Shown here piece after piece: positions 10,238-23,059 of a stretch of DNA of 64,000 nucleotides. The notes below the pieces were generated by a model. The model was not told the origin of the DNA, did no database searches, and worked only from the letters and a program-made list of their open reading frames with translations. Position numbers and translations under genes: made by a program. This DNA is from Arthonia radiata (Eukaryota > Ascomycota > Arthoniomycetes > Arthoniales > Arthoniaceae): positions 620,001 to 684,000 of the forward strand of contig PSQN01000012.1 in the NCBI GenBank assembly GCA_002989075.1. Direction: 5' to 3'. The number at the start of each line of letters is the position of its first letter. Position 1 is the stretch's first letter.

Positions 10238-13155
10238 CTTTAATAGACTCGCTATAAAAGTAGAGAAAGTAGATTAATTATATCTACTACTTTAGTATTC
10301 AATAGCCGCAACGCTGCGAATAGGCTAGCTAGCAAAATAGCCGCTATAGATAAGATATTAAACGTTAATACTAAAATAGATAAAAGCTTCTTAAATAAAC
10401 GTTCTAAACTTACTCTATTTTTAATACGTATAGCTATATACTTTAAAACTTATAAGAATTAGTTTCTAAATAACAGTACTATAGTTTTATTTACTATATT
10501 CTATATAAATAGTAAAGTATATAAATAGTTTAACTTCTATCTTAAGGACTATCTCTATAAGACATCTAATAAATAATAGAAAGAGACGGACGAGCTCTTC
10601 TCTAGCTTTACTGCGTTTTAGCAAAAGCTTCGATAAATGTATAGAGATATAGATTCTAGACGTACTGCCGTACGTAAACTTAAGACACTCTAACAGATAA
10701 AACCGGCCAGCTAATACGCCGCTAAGTTTCTATAATATGCTAACTAAACTAAATAGAATAAAGGACCCTTAGTCAACGTCTTTTATAAAAGCTTAAAAGA
10801 CTATATTAAAGAAATTATCTATATTTGCGGAGAAAAGTTTACTAAACTAGAAAAGTTTATAGAACGAGCCAAGGAAATTAACGATAGCAACTTTAAACAA
10901 CAGTTAAAGAAGAAAGAAACTAACTTAGATAAGTTTATTTAAACTTAGAGTAAGTATAACTTACAATAAGACTGGAGTAATCTAATAGAATTAGACTTTA
11001 TAAAGCTCTATAGAAAACTAAATAACTAGGAACGAGAACACAGAATAAAGAACAAGCTATACTTATATTACGAAAAACCAGAGCATTAAGTTAAAGAATA
11101 CTGTTCTAAGAAACAACAGTTCAATAGTACAGAAAGAAACAGATACAACAATCGATCTTAGAAACCCCGTTTTCCGCAACAATAGTTTAATATAACTATC
11201 TAAGAGAACAACGGTCGCAATAAGGCGATAGAATTGCTAGCAGCCTTCTTCAACCGCTAGTATATAGACTCAACCGGAAGTCGTCCTCTTTAAGAATTAG
11301 GTCTCCTACAAAAAGTTATTTAGAACTAGTATAAGTATATTACTAAACTAACTAAGAAGCAGAAGGATACCTACTAAAGTATCTTCTGTAACTAGAAAGA
11401 TACTCACTAGGTTTCTTCTAACGAGAAGTATAACGAATAGAACTTATTTAACTTATATAAAAACTAGGACACAGACAGTAAGTTATAGGAAGAAATAAAG
11501 GAACGACAAATAAAATAGGAATAATAAAAACTATAGGACTGAAATAACATTAACCGTACTATTCCAAAGCAGTAGATACGAGATACCGTTGCACTATATA
11601 AAACACTATTCTAAACTGCGTGCTATAATAACAATTGTACGATTTATAAATCCAATAAATTGGGATTAGAATAGTAGCCGAGAAAACCGATATCTTTAAA
11701 ACAAGATTCGACACAAAAACTAGACCTTACCCAAAGACAATCTAGATCACCTTACTTAGAAACTTAAGGAAAATTTAAGGAAGAATAGACTGTAGAAGCT
11801 AAGTAAGATAGTAGCTACGATACGTTATAGGCAAGGTAACAACTTAAAGACAAAAATATAGATTCTAATAACACAGAATTCTTGCTTAAGAACGATACTA
11901 ACTAGAAAGAATAAACTCTAATCCGTTAGAAAGAAATAATATAGAGACTTTATTAGTTAGCCTTCTATAATAGAAAGTTAAGCGCTAATAGAGATATTAA
12001 TAATATTCTAAAATATATTTACTTACGTCTACAACGACTAGTAGACTACCTTATTAAGAGTCTAGAATTATATAGTCAGTACTAATATCTTTAACTAACA
12101 ATATACAATCTACAGACACAATAAGTTTTAACTAGCGATAGTTATATAATTAAAGCAGAGATTGTAAACAACAAACTAAATGTTATAATAAAAGTAGTGC
12201 TAAAACACCTTATACAGGAATTTTTATAGTAAATTAACCAATAATAGGTTTCGGTACTAAAAATACTCTAAAATGTATATAATTAATAAAAAAAAGACTA
12301 AGCCGACTGCTTTAAGAGCAGTAGTACTAGCCTATTTAACAGTTAAATCTTCTAAGAGCCTAGCTCTATACGAGCTTAGCTTTCTACAAAATATACCTAC
12401 AAACTTAGGCAATAGTAAACTACAGAAACATTAAAATTATAATCGATTTAGACGCAATAAGCAACTTTATCTCGATACGCTACGTTAAGAAGTATTAAAT
12501 ATAAACATAAAAAAAGAAATTACCTTACGTACTGTCTAAATTTTAAGAGACAGAGGAAAAAGTCGACTACAAGACTTTACTAATAGATATAACAATTAAA
12601 GACTATTAGAAAGAAATTACTTATAATATTGTAGATATTAACTAGCACTATACTATACTAAGTATACCTTAGTTGCAACAATATAACCTAGAAGTAGATT
12701 AGAGAACTAAAAAACTCCTCTTTACTAGATATAAGTACTCTAAATAAGAGTCGTTCTATAGAACGAATACTCTATAAGCTATCTTTAGTAGTAAGAATAA
12801 GGAGCGCAATAAAGAACTTATACGGGTTAGTACTACTATACTTCAACACTTAGATATTCTATAAGAGAAGTTTAATACAGTATCTTGTCTATAGCTAACT
12901 ATACGTAAGTATAAATAAGAGATAACTGTACGTTAACGATTCTATACAATAACAAGTACTTAGTTAATTACTAAGATACCCGAGAAATACGATTAATTCT
13001 AATACCTATTTAAGAAAGCTAAGCCAGACTTAGCTCTCTTAGAATATAAACCGTAGGATTATATAATACCTTTATAGAAAGGTAAGACGCTAATATTTAG
13101 TTTAATATACTTTCTATTAGAAGCAGAAAATTAAGCGCTTCGTAACTACTTCGAC
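10238..13155 (+). pseudogene. Ty3/gypsy gag, protease and start of RT, RIP-degraded
   Basis: The plus strand reads as a gypsy gag (about 10420-11250) with a zinc knuckle near 11050-11110, LYYEKPEHQVKEYCSKK, in which Cys codons have become Tyr as RIP predicts. An aspartic protease follows from about 12400 (IIDLDAISNFISIRYVKKY, then a PQLQQYNLEVDQRTKKLL segment that usually reads PWLQQHNPEVDW), and then the RT entry region (EYKP*DYIIPL*KGKT...FLLEAEN*ALRNYFD). The text stops at 13155 at the LTR of the next element, so most of RT is missing. The RNase H at 19155 could be its far end, but that piece is far more AT-rich. Confidence 0.8.
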
Positions 13156-13429
13156 TGTTACGGGCGATGTCGAGAACAACTTATTAACTGCACAGAGAAA
13201 CAGATAGAATTTTAAAGCTACAGAACAACTATCTAGAAAACTAGAACTGCTATTTAGTTAGTTGAAGCGGTTTGCCAAGCCTTTACCTTTTGTCTAGGTA
13301 ACCGGAGGTAAAGCTGGGAGAAGGTAAACTAGCAATTAATTGGTAACAAAGAACAGTCTTTCTAATACGGTAGGCGTATTAATAGCTTTCAAAGGCGGTA
13401 GTTAGTTAATCTAAGGTAGTTCCGTAATA
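13156..13429 (-). repeat. chromovirus LTR (3' LTR)
   Basis: Begins TGTTACGGGC and ends CGTAATA, where the ancestral CGTAACA has lost its last C to T. It matches 18881-19154 with transition differences only in the parts compared. Confidence 0.85.
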
Positions 13430-13444
13430 CTATCCCTCCCTTCA
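13430..13444 (-). other. polypurine tract of the minus-strand chromovirus
   Basis: On the minus strand the 15 bases before the 3' LTR are almost all purine (GAAGGGAGGGATAG). This is the plus-strand primer site and fixes the element's orientation. Confidence 0.7.
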
Positions 13445-13489
13445 AGAAGCTAGTTGCTCTCAACCAGCGAGATAATAGAGGGTTTCAAC

Positions 13490-16400
13490 TACCTGGGTCT
13501 TAGCTTGCTCGAGTATTTCTCGTAGAAGCTCTCTAATAGATTCTAAGCGTGTTTAAAGTCTTTAATCGGGTACTATTTCCGGTCTTCGTCGTAGCCGTAC
13601 TATTTTACGCGGGTCTAAATTCGTTTTTAACTTTTCTATACGTTAATAATATCTTTAACGATCTATTTATTGTTATTATTAATTATAATAGGCTCTAGGT
13701 CGGGATACTTCTAGCCTTCTAAAGGCTCGTTAGGGTCTCTTAACAACATTAAGGAATTAAATGTTTTATAGATTTCTATTGAATCTAGAAGGTCTAGTAT
13801 ATAGGTATTTTCTCGGCGGTACGTAATTACGTATAGTCCGATATACTTATAATCTAGCTTCTTCGATAGTCGCTCCGTTCGAATGATTTTAGTTAATAGC
13901 TATACTTTGTCCCTAACTTTAAAGGTTGTATTAGACCTCTGTTTATTAACCTGCTCCGTTATCTTAAGTTAAGCTTGTTCTATGTTTAATTTCCCTTCTT
14001 TCTACAATTCCTAGAAACGGTTGCTTACAGCCTCTACTTTGTCCGATTAAACCCTCTTGTAGGCAGTTTGGTCCTAATTAACGGGTTTCGTTGTAGATTC
14101 GAAGCTTATCCGGGGTTCGTATCCGTAGGTTATACCAAATAGTAACATTTTAGTTATTTTAGATACCGTAGCATTTACCGCAAACTTAGCCGCAGGAAGC
14201 TTATCGTATTAGTCGTCTTAATAGTAATTTATAAATATTCTTAGATGCACCTCTATACCTCGATAAGAGATCTTAGATTGGCTATCGGTCTAGAAGTAGT
14301 AAGCGGTTGCGAGTTTAATATTTACTTTTAAGCACTTTATTAAGTATCTCTAAACTACGCTAACAAACTATAGATCCCGGTTAGACGTTAGGGACCTTAG
14401 GAGTCCTCGTTTATACTATACGTTCTAGTAAATTAGGTTTGCTATCGATTCGGTATCCGTTTCGCTAAGTTTAAACTTATAGGAGAGAAATATTTTTAGC
14501 TTCGCTAATCTGTTAACTAGCATCAAGATAGCATTATCTTTGTTTAGTTTAGACTCCGGTAGGTCGGTAATAAAATCTATGGTATAGTCTAAGTTAGGCC
14601 TCTTGGAGGCCGGCAACGGCTAAAGAAGCCCTACTAGCTTCTCGTTCCTTAGCTTAGCTCTCCTACAGATATAGCAATTGTTAACAAACTGCTTTATCTT
14701 TCTTAACAGTTGGGGAAACTAGTAGTATCTAGCGAGCTAACGAATTGTATTTCTAACTCCTAGATGTTCTGTTTCTATTAAAGAATGTACCTTGTTAATT
14801 ACTTCGATAACGTAGGAACTAGGCACTACTAAGCGTTCTTGTATTAATAGTAGTTTATTAACATTTAAGTATAGTAGTAGGGAATAGCCTTTAACGTTTC
14901 TATCGATTAGATCGTCTTCTTTATATTTAGCTAGGGCTTTATAGATACGATTAAAAGCTTTGTCTTTAGTATTCGCTTCTTTTACCAATTCTTTAAGTAC
15001 CGCTAAAGATTCGGTCTCGTCTTCTGTATCGATTAAGCACACTTAATAGTCTTCTCGGACCTCTATAGACAGTTTGCTAGCGGGCAACAACGTTTAAAAT
15101 ATGTTAGAATCTTCTTTTGCTCTTAGACCCGGGGCTCTTCTTATTAAAGCGTCTGCCTTTCCGTTTACCGCCTCTCTACGGTACGTAATTTTAAAATTGA
15201 ATGCTAAGAGGAACTTAGTCTATTAGGCTTGTTGTCGGGTTAGTTGCTTAATCGACATAAAGTATTTTAATGCCTAATAATCGGTAAGAATTTAAGTTAG
15301 CTTGTTAGTAGGCACAGACTATAGTTCCGGTCGGAATATTTTAAAGAACTTAACGATCGCTAATAATTCCTTATTATAGATAGTATAGTTTAGCTCCGTA
15401 GGGTTAAGGCTCGAGAACTAGTAGGCTACCGGTCTTAGTTAGTTATCGTCGTTAAGTTACGATAAAATACCTGCCGCTATTAAATCTAAAGAATCGCATT
15501 TTATAAATAATTGCTTGTTCGGACGAAAGTACGTTATAACTGGTTCCTTACTAACTTCCTCTTTAAGGTACTTAAAGGCTCTATCGCAGCTATCGTTCTA
15601 TAGTCCGCTATTCTTCTTCGTTAGGCTATTTAGCGGGTAGGCTATCTTACTAAAGTTCTGGATAAATTGTCGATAGTAGTTATAAAACCCTAAGAACCGC
15701 CGCACAGCAGTAATATTACCTTGCTAGGGTCTCTTCTAGTCTTTAATCGCTTAAACCTTTTTAAGGTCTATTTTAGTTCCGATTAATATAATAACTAGGC
15801 CCAAATACTTAACCTCTTGCTTATAGAACTCGTACTTCTTAATGTCTGCGTATAAGCCGATTAACCTTAGCCGTAATAAGACCTGTTAAATATATTCCTT
15901 ATATTTCTTCTTTAATTTACTAAAAATAAGTATATCGTTTAAATAAATCGATACGTACTTATTAAGCATATTTAAAAAGGAATCGTTTATAAATCGTTAG
16001 AAGGCCGAAGAGGCATTATACAGGCCGAACAGAACTACATTATACTTATAGTTTCTAAGGCGGGTAGCGAAAGTTATAAGGTTTAAATCTTCTTCTAAAG
16101 CTATTCTTAGCCGGTAAAAGGCCTAACGGATATTAAGCTTTAAGAACTACTATACTTTAGTAACCCTTGCTAGAGTTTTCTTAATTAATAGAAGCGAATA
16201 AGAGTCTCTCTAAGTAACTATATTTAGTTCTTAGTAATTAACATACAAACGAAGTCTACCTCCTAGTTTACGAACAAACAGAATCGAAGAGCTGTAATAA
16301 AAGTCGCTGGGCAAGATATACTGTTTAGCGAGGTTTAACTATACGTAGTCTTTAATAAGACTAGCCTCTTTCGTTAATATCCTTCTTAAGGGTTCTTAAT

Positions 16401-17700
16401 AAGGTAATTTAAAGCTAGACTTTAGCTTTATCTTTAGGTCTTATAGTCGGTAAGATAATAGCTTGTCCGCGCTGTTCTTATTAAATATATTTAAAAACTC
16501 TCAGAACTCTTTAGATAGCTTTAATTTTAAATTAATCGTTTCTTAGTCTTTTTCCCGATAGGATTCAATATCCTTTATAGTTATAGAAAATACTTTGGCG
16601 TTCTTCTACTTTGCTAGGTATCGAAACGGAGCTGCACCTATAAAGTTAATCTACTAAGGGCTTTCGAGTATAAAGGTATTCTGTCGCTTTTTAAGTCGCG
16701 GCTTAAGTTCCTTGTATATCTCTTTCTTAAAGAAGGTCTCCTAAGCACCTCTCGCGGCAATCAATGCTTCTTGTTCTTAATTAATCGAGCTCGTTCTAGT
16801 AGGGCTAATCGGCATTTAGGGTTAGGCCTACTAATTAGCCTTAGGCCTCTTTAGTATTATTACCTTCGCTAACGGTAAGGACCGCTTATCTTCTATAATT
16901 CGGCCGTTCTAAGACAGGTTCGGATCGATTTAAGCTGGCCTTAAGTCGGATAGAGATTTAGGTATCGTTAACCAATTTTAAACCGGCTTCTGCTCGTACT
17001 TACAATCGTTTTTAAATTTCAGTAGTCCTTTCTTATAGTCTATCGACACGGAGTACGTTTCTAACTAGCGTTTCCCTAACAAGATCTTTTACGTTCCTAG
17101 CTAGATAACGTAGAACAACGTATACGGGATCCAGTAGTCTTATATCTGTATCGGCACAAATAGTCCCTTTCCAATAGTCTTTCCCGGCTGTCCTTTAAAT
17201 TCTCGGGTAGTAATTAGTTTATTTAGCTTTACTAAGCTAATCTCGAACGTTTAGTAAATCTTCTCTGTAAGACGGTAATCTATAACGACAGCGATCTAGC
17301 AACCTGTGTCTATTATCGCTAAAAACTTAAGCAGAGTTTAGTTTCGGTTACTAGCTATTAACAGCTATATCTAGATAAACGGGTCGTTCTATATCTTTAT
17401 ATTATTTTCGATGCCGACCAGCTCTAGGGGTAGAGAGTAGGGTTTATTAAACTTCTCTAAAGCCTAACTACTGCCTAATGCTAGCCGCTCCGACTAAACT
17501 TTATAGAGGGCTACGCGTTTCCCTGTTCCGACGCTAGAGTCTTCTTAAGAGAGCAGTTTCTCTAGTAATAGCCCTTCTTCTAATACTTGTAGCAAGTAAT
17601 GTCTTCTACGTTTTATTGAAAAGGGTTTGTGCTTAGAGTCGATTAACGTACTACTAGAGCAGCTAGAAGCTTAACGGTAGCGGTAGGAGTTCTAGTTCCT
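13490..17700 (-). pseudogene. chromovirus pol remnant (protease, RT, RNase H, integrase, chromodomain)
   Basis: Read right to left on the minus strand. Protease is near 17310-17200 with an intact DTG (AIIDTGC). RT has its catalytic box near 15940 changed to YLND (YLDD expected), a G-to-A change. The integrase zinc region is at 14737-15042 (VINKVHSLIETEHLG), the integrase core start at 14425-14616 (LDYTIDFITDLPESK), and a C-terminal chromodomain at about 13510-13690 (RVK*YGYDEDRK*YPIKDF, stops at Trp positions). Only short pieces remain open, so it is not functional. In a live element the chromodomain would steer integration to H3K9-methylated chromatin. Confidence 0.8.
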
Positions 17701-18780
17701 GCTAGAGCTAAGTTCGTCTACGACTATAAGGATCGATTTGGTTAAGAGTTATTCTTCTTAACTGTGTTTACTTAAGACTTCGCCTTATTAATCTGCTAGA
17801 TATTTTGGTCGGCAAATTAGAGTTTCTTAATATAACTAGCGATAGTTCTAGACTTGTATAGTAGCGTAGCTTTTTTAAGGGAAATATTAATTTTATCCCG
17901 TAAGTCGTATAGCTAAGTTAGTTTATCAATATTAGCTTCGATCGCGTATTTATAGAACTAAACGAGAAACTTAGACAATTTCTTCTGTCCTTGGCGTAGG
18001 TTGCGATAGCCCTTACGAGCAGTTTCTTCTTAAAACAGATCTCTGTACCGATTCTCTAACGTCTAGTAGACGTCCTCCGATATAGTCTCTTTAGCTCGGT
18101 CTAAGTAAGGTTTTATATACTGAGCGGCGGTTTTATCTAGGCGTAATAGAATATAAGCTACTTTAGTCTTATTTAACGGGTAGCGATTAGCGTTAATATA
18201 TATCTTATTCTTTATACGACGTATCTATAACTTAAGCTCTTATAAGGCCCCGCTAGCGAAAATAGGAGGGTCGGGTACCTTCTCGGATTTCTCTTTATTG
18301 CCAACCTAGCCTAACGTAGGCGTCTCCTTAGTAGTCTCTTCGCGACTCTCTCTAATTGTTTAAGGATTAATATTTTAACAACGATTTTGGCGCTCGTTCT
18401 CTTTAGTCTAGAGCTTACGTAATTAAGCTTAAGTATCGATATATTCGGCGTAGAATTCTGTCTAAAATATAGAGAAGTCCTCTAGCCGGGTCGTTATTAG
18501 GTTAATTATATTATCGTTTATCGCGCAGCTCCTAATGTCTCTGTAGAATTGCGTATTAGTGTTATTATTACTAACTAAACGGTCTAGTAACGATTCTCGG
18601 GGTGCTATCTCGTATAGTAGGTATATAACTATTAAAGCTTTGTACTTGAATAGGGTTAACAATACTTTTTACTATAGCGGAATCTATTCTATAAAGTCGG
18701 TTTAATTCGGTTCGGTTCCTACTAACTACCTCGCTCGGCGTCTGTTAGTTATATCTTGCTAAAGGATGCTTAAATAGTTC
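17700..18780 (-). pseudogene. chromovirus gag remnant
   Basis: This interval lies between the 5' LTR and the protease and, on the minus strand, keeps open pieces such as 18462-18662 of low-complexity helical type. No zinc knuckle could be read with certainty. It is assigned by position rather than by motif. Confidence 0.5.
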
Positions 18781-18880
18781 AACGGGTTTATTAGATACAG
18801 TATAACAGTCTTTAATAGGTATTAACACTACTAATGTCTACTACGTATATATAAGTAAAAGGGATAGAGCTTTGGAATAA

Positions 18881-19154
18881 TATTACGGGCGATATCGAGA
18901 ACAACTTATTAACTGTACAGAGGAACAGATAGAATTCTAAAGCTACAGAACAACTATCTAGAAAACTAGAACTGCTATTTAGTTAGTTAGAGCGGTTTGC
19001 CAAGCCTTTACCTTTTACCTAGGCAACCGAAGGTAAAGCTAGGAGAAGGTAAACTAGCAATTAATTGGTAGCAAAGAACAGTCTTTTCAATGCGGTAGGC
19101 GTATTAACAGCTTTTAAAGGCGGTAGTTGGTTGATCTAAGGCAGTTCTATAACA
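18881..19154 (-). repeat. chromovirus LTR (5' LTR)
   Basis: 274 bp, matching 13156-13429. It begins TATTACGGGC (TG changed to TA) and ends TATAACA. Confidence 0.85.
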
Positions 19155-21960
19155 ATAAAAGTATTATCTTAATATAACAATAAAGATATTTTCTACCGTA
19201 TTATATTCTTTTTTTAATAAATATTACTAACTAAGTATAATTATAAAATCTATAATAAAGAATTATTAGTAATTATTAAATTTTTTAAAGAATAGTATTT
19301 TAAGCTTAAAGACTCTTTATATTTAATTTAAGTAATTATTAATTATAAGAATCTAAAATAGTTTATAACTACTAAGAATCTCTCTTGTTACTAAGCCTAT
19401 TAGACTAAGTTTCTATTCTATTTTAACTTCTAGCTTATTTATTATTTAAATAAAAAAGATAAGAAACTTAATAGTTTTACTTATTAATCTAGTGTTAGAA
19501 ATTAACTAACTACCTGGTTAGCTAGAACCCTTAGGGACCCAAAGTATTGGACAGGTCTTATCAGCTGTCTTAGTCTAGAATAAAACAAGCCTTTTATCTA
19601 AAGGGTCGGGCCTAGTAGCCCAGACTTAGAACAAAAAGAAGTATTGTACGACCCGTTCTAAACAGCTAGCCTGTAGTCTAAGACAACACAGAATAAACTT
19701 AAAGACTAATAGTTTTAGATAGACAGAATTACTATCTTATACAGTAAGTTATAGATTATCTAGCTCCTATTAAAAAGAACAGATATTTAGTAAGTTCTAT
19801 ATAAGCCGCTAAACTTAGATATATAAGTTAAGATCTCTTTAGAGAATTTTAGCTAATAAGACAGATAATATAATAACAGCTTCTTCTTACTATTAAGTAT
19901 TGTATCTGTACTAAGCTTAAGTGTTGTATTAGTTTTAAGCTAGTCTCGTTTTTCTACTCTTTGTAGTAGTATTCTTCTTCTTCTCTGTATCTTTTTAACA
20001 TCTAGTAATTTTCTTATTAAAGAAAGAAATATAGCTCTAAACCTAAGAATAGCTTACTAATAGTAAGTACTTATTAAACTATAGTATATACGTAATTTAG
20101 AAGCTATTAATAAACCTTTAAATTATTTTAGTTCTAGTTTTACTTTAGTTTTAGTTAATACTCTCTATTAATCTCTAAGAAATTATTAGTTTAGTCTATA
20201 GTTATAGTTTTAGTCTATATAATTATAGTTTAGCTGTTAAGTAGCTCTAAATTTTAGTTAAAGTTAGTATTTAAGTTTAGTTTCTAGCTTATCTTCTAGT
20301 ATTTTAAAAATCTATATTTAGTTACTAACTCTAGTACTATATATCTTTCCTAATATTCTAAGTTCTATTTTAAGTTTAGTACTTTCTAGTACTTTTCTAA
20401 TTTCTATTTCTTAGTTAACTATCTTTAATCTTAATAAATAAGATTTTAAAGTTATATAGCTCTAAACTAATTCTTATTAAAATAATCTCTAATATAAATA
20501 AATTCTCTATAATCTTAAGATTTCTAGTACTATTTATTATAAGAATATTAATTTATTTATTTACTTTATTTAAGATAACATTGTTTATTACTAAGATTAT
20601 TAAGTAGTTCTAAATAATAATAAGCTTTATCTATATTTATTAGAAAGTACTTATATCTATCTTATCTCTAGCTATTCTAGTACTACTTAACTTTTAAGCC
20701 TTCTTTATTATTTCTTTTAGTAGTCTAGTATCTATTTAGTAGTTAAGTATTTTATATATAATTACTATACTTATATTTATACTAAGCTATCGCTCTAATA
20801 ATAGTATAATTAACTATATTTACTTCTAATTTTATATTAATAATAAAAAGATATCTCTATAAATTTTATTATTTAACTCTCTAGCTTCTATTTCTTATCT
20901 AGCTTATTTAAAGTTTATAACTATTTAGTATTTATTAAATAACTTATTAAAATAAAATACTTTGTTCTTTATAAGAATTCATTAGTAGAAGCTATTATAA
21001 ATCTATTTCTTACCTATATTTTTAAGCTTTATAGTCTTTTTAGTTCTATTATCTCTAACTAAGATACTTAGTTTGTCTTTACTTTCTAATATTAATTAAT
21101 CTAATATTTAGGTTTAGTTAATAAGTTTTTTATAGTATACTATCTCTAAATTAATAGTCAAACTAAAAATATAAATAGCGGTTTTAAATACTATCTCTAT
21201 ATCTATATTAATTACCTTTAAAATAAATAAACTTTCTAGCTTTTAATAGCTAAGTTTACTACTAACAACTATTAAAGTACTACTACTAGTTATACTCTAT
21301 TCTTTATAAACTTAGGTTAATACTTTTATATATTATTTAAACCTTCTTAGCCTTCTTAAGATAATTAGTCTTCTAGTTAACTCTATAATTAAGTCTTTAC
21401 TAATAAATTTACTATTAAAATAGACTAAATTAATAGTAAATATTATAAACTTATAGAATTTACTTAAAATAAGTAAGAAGAATATACTAATTATTTCTAT
21501 AATCTATATTCTTAGTACTAAGTAAGTAACTATATTTTTTTTAGTACTAAAGACCTTAGTACTATATACTCTAGTAAAAAGCCATTATATTTCTAAGAAG
21601 GCCCCTTTATTTTAAAGAAGGTTATTAGTCTCTATACTTACTATCTATCTCTTCTACTGATAATATAGTATTATCTAGTTTTTTATCTATTTAAGCTTTA
21701 TTTAGCTCCTACTAATCTACTTTTTAGTTAATATATTAAATTACGTCTATTAATTATTACTAAAGATAGTAAATAAGAATAGTACGTTAAAGATATTCTT
21801 AACTCTTACCTTTACTATAGTACACTCTAGTATCTTATTTACTAGGATACTAATAAATAAACTTAGAAACTATAAATACTCGTTAATAAGCTTAAAACTA
21901 TAGTCTAGTTCTATATTAAGTATTCTTAATACTCTAAATCTATCAAATTAATTCTCTAGC
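19155..21960 (+). mobile_element. Ty3/gypsy remnant (RNase H to chromodomain), extremely RIP-mutated
   Basis: From 19155 to 19492 the plus strand reads as gypsy RNase H (AFFSKKYYPTEYNYEIYDKEL, then a QVITDYKNLKYF-like segment). After the inserted copia solo LTR the sequence is almost free of CpG, but a degraded integrase can still be followed (NQQSN-KYKQRFQ region near 21140). From about 21590 to 21960 a C-terminal module runs KKPLYFYEGPFxLKKV, then a chromodomain-like stretch (EYEVKDILNSxLYxxTLQYLxYxDTNKQTxE in conceptual reading, split by stops). It is much more degraded than 10238-13155, which argues that it is a different, older copy. Confidence 0.65.
19488..20005 (-). repeat. copia solo LTR with 5-bp target duplication
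   Basis: Positions 19493-20000 (508 bp, TGTTAG...TTAACA) are the reverse complement of the copia LTRs at 1466 and 6338. They are flanked by TCTAG on both sides (19488-19492 and 20001-20005). No internal copia sequence is present, so LTR-LTR recombination has removed it. As the full copia LTR is listed on the minus strand, this one lies in the opposite orientation. It is RIP-mutated and interrupts gypsy RNase H. Confidence 0.85.
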
Positions 21961-22777
21961 TAGCTTATAGATACTTACCTCTTTAAGAGAGACCTACTAT
22001 TATAAACTAGTTTTAGGTCTCTTTAGCTCTTAGTATTTTAACTTAATTTCTAACTTAATTTCTAATAGTTAAATAGTATATTTAAACCGTACTATTATCT
22101 CTAATCTTTCTATTTCTAGTTTGGTGTATTAATTAAGTAATTTAAATTCTATTAATATATATAGAGGTATTACTTGTTATATATCTTACTTATTATAGAT
22201 CTTACTTTTTTTAATATTTACTATCTAAATAGAGCTCTTAGTATTATATCTCTACTTTTATTAGTTTATCTTCTTATAATACTAAATATAACTTAATTAT
22301 CTATTTATCTATATATCTATAGTAGTAAATTTCTAAACAAATAAATTGTTAATACTATACTTTATAGTTTTAACTAGATATCCTTTTTCTAAGATATTAT
22401 ATTACTATAGTATAAAACTATTTAACTTTATAATATATAAACTAAATTTAATAAAAATATATTAATTATATAACTTAATTATATATTAATTATATATTAC
22501 TTACTATAAAGCTAATATCTTAATTAATATACTATTATATATTATTATTAAAACTCTTAGTACTTAAAGAGATTAGCTAAGATAGAAAGTAAATAATACT
22601 ACTTTTTAAGATTACTAGACATAGTAGATATATAATATAATCTTAATAGTCTAATATAATTACTTTCTATATTCTATTTAATACTAAAATAAGACTAAAA
22701 TTTTAAATATCTATCTTTTAGATATAATTAGTATATATTAAATAAATATTAAATATATATAAAATATATATACTTTA
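21961..22777. other. AT-rich RIP-degraded sequence, no identifiable feature
   Basis: About 800 bp of almost pure A/T with scattered short direct repeats. It should contain the 3' end and LTR of the preceding gypsy remnant, but nothing can be recognised. Confidence 0.6.
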
Positions 22778-23047
22778 TGTTGGGATTCAAGGCCGACAAG
22801 AGGTGGACTAGGTACTATTAGTTTCTAAGTTACTGTCTGAGTTGACATAAGACAAGCTAGAAGGTAACAGACAAACCTGCGCTAGACTATATTGAGCTAG
22901 GCTTAGTAAAGAAATATTAATATATAAGCTCTCCCGTTAATAGTCCTTCTTTACTCTTTACACAAAGTCTTGTTAATAGGAATTAGCAACTCTTATATCG
23001 ACTCTAGTTTAGTCTAGTCTTATCTAGCCTAGCTTCTACTACTAACA
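22778..23047 (+). repeat. chromovirus 5' LTR
   Basis: 270 bp, ends TGTTGGG and CTAACA. Partner of 28414-28683. Confidence 0.93.
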
Positions 23048-23059
23048 TTACTTTGCGTC

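Larger units (their letters stand above)
13156..19154 (-). mobile_element. Ty3/gypsy chromovirus, minus strand, full length with both LTRs, RIP-inactivated
   Basis: Identical-length LTRs of 274 bp (13156-13429 and 18881-19154) bound about 5.45 kb of interior read on the minus strand as gag, protease, RT, RNase H, integrase and chromodomain. A polypurine tract sits next to the left LTR, so that is the 3' end. The five bases on either side (TCGAC and ATAAA) differ, so no target duplication is visible. Left flank is gypsy RT entry sequence and right flank is gypsy RNase H, both on the plus strand. Integrase downstream of RT/RNase H and the chromodomain place it in the chromovirus branch. Confidence 0.85.
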
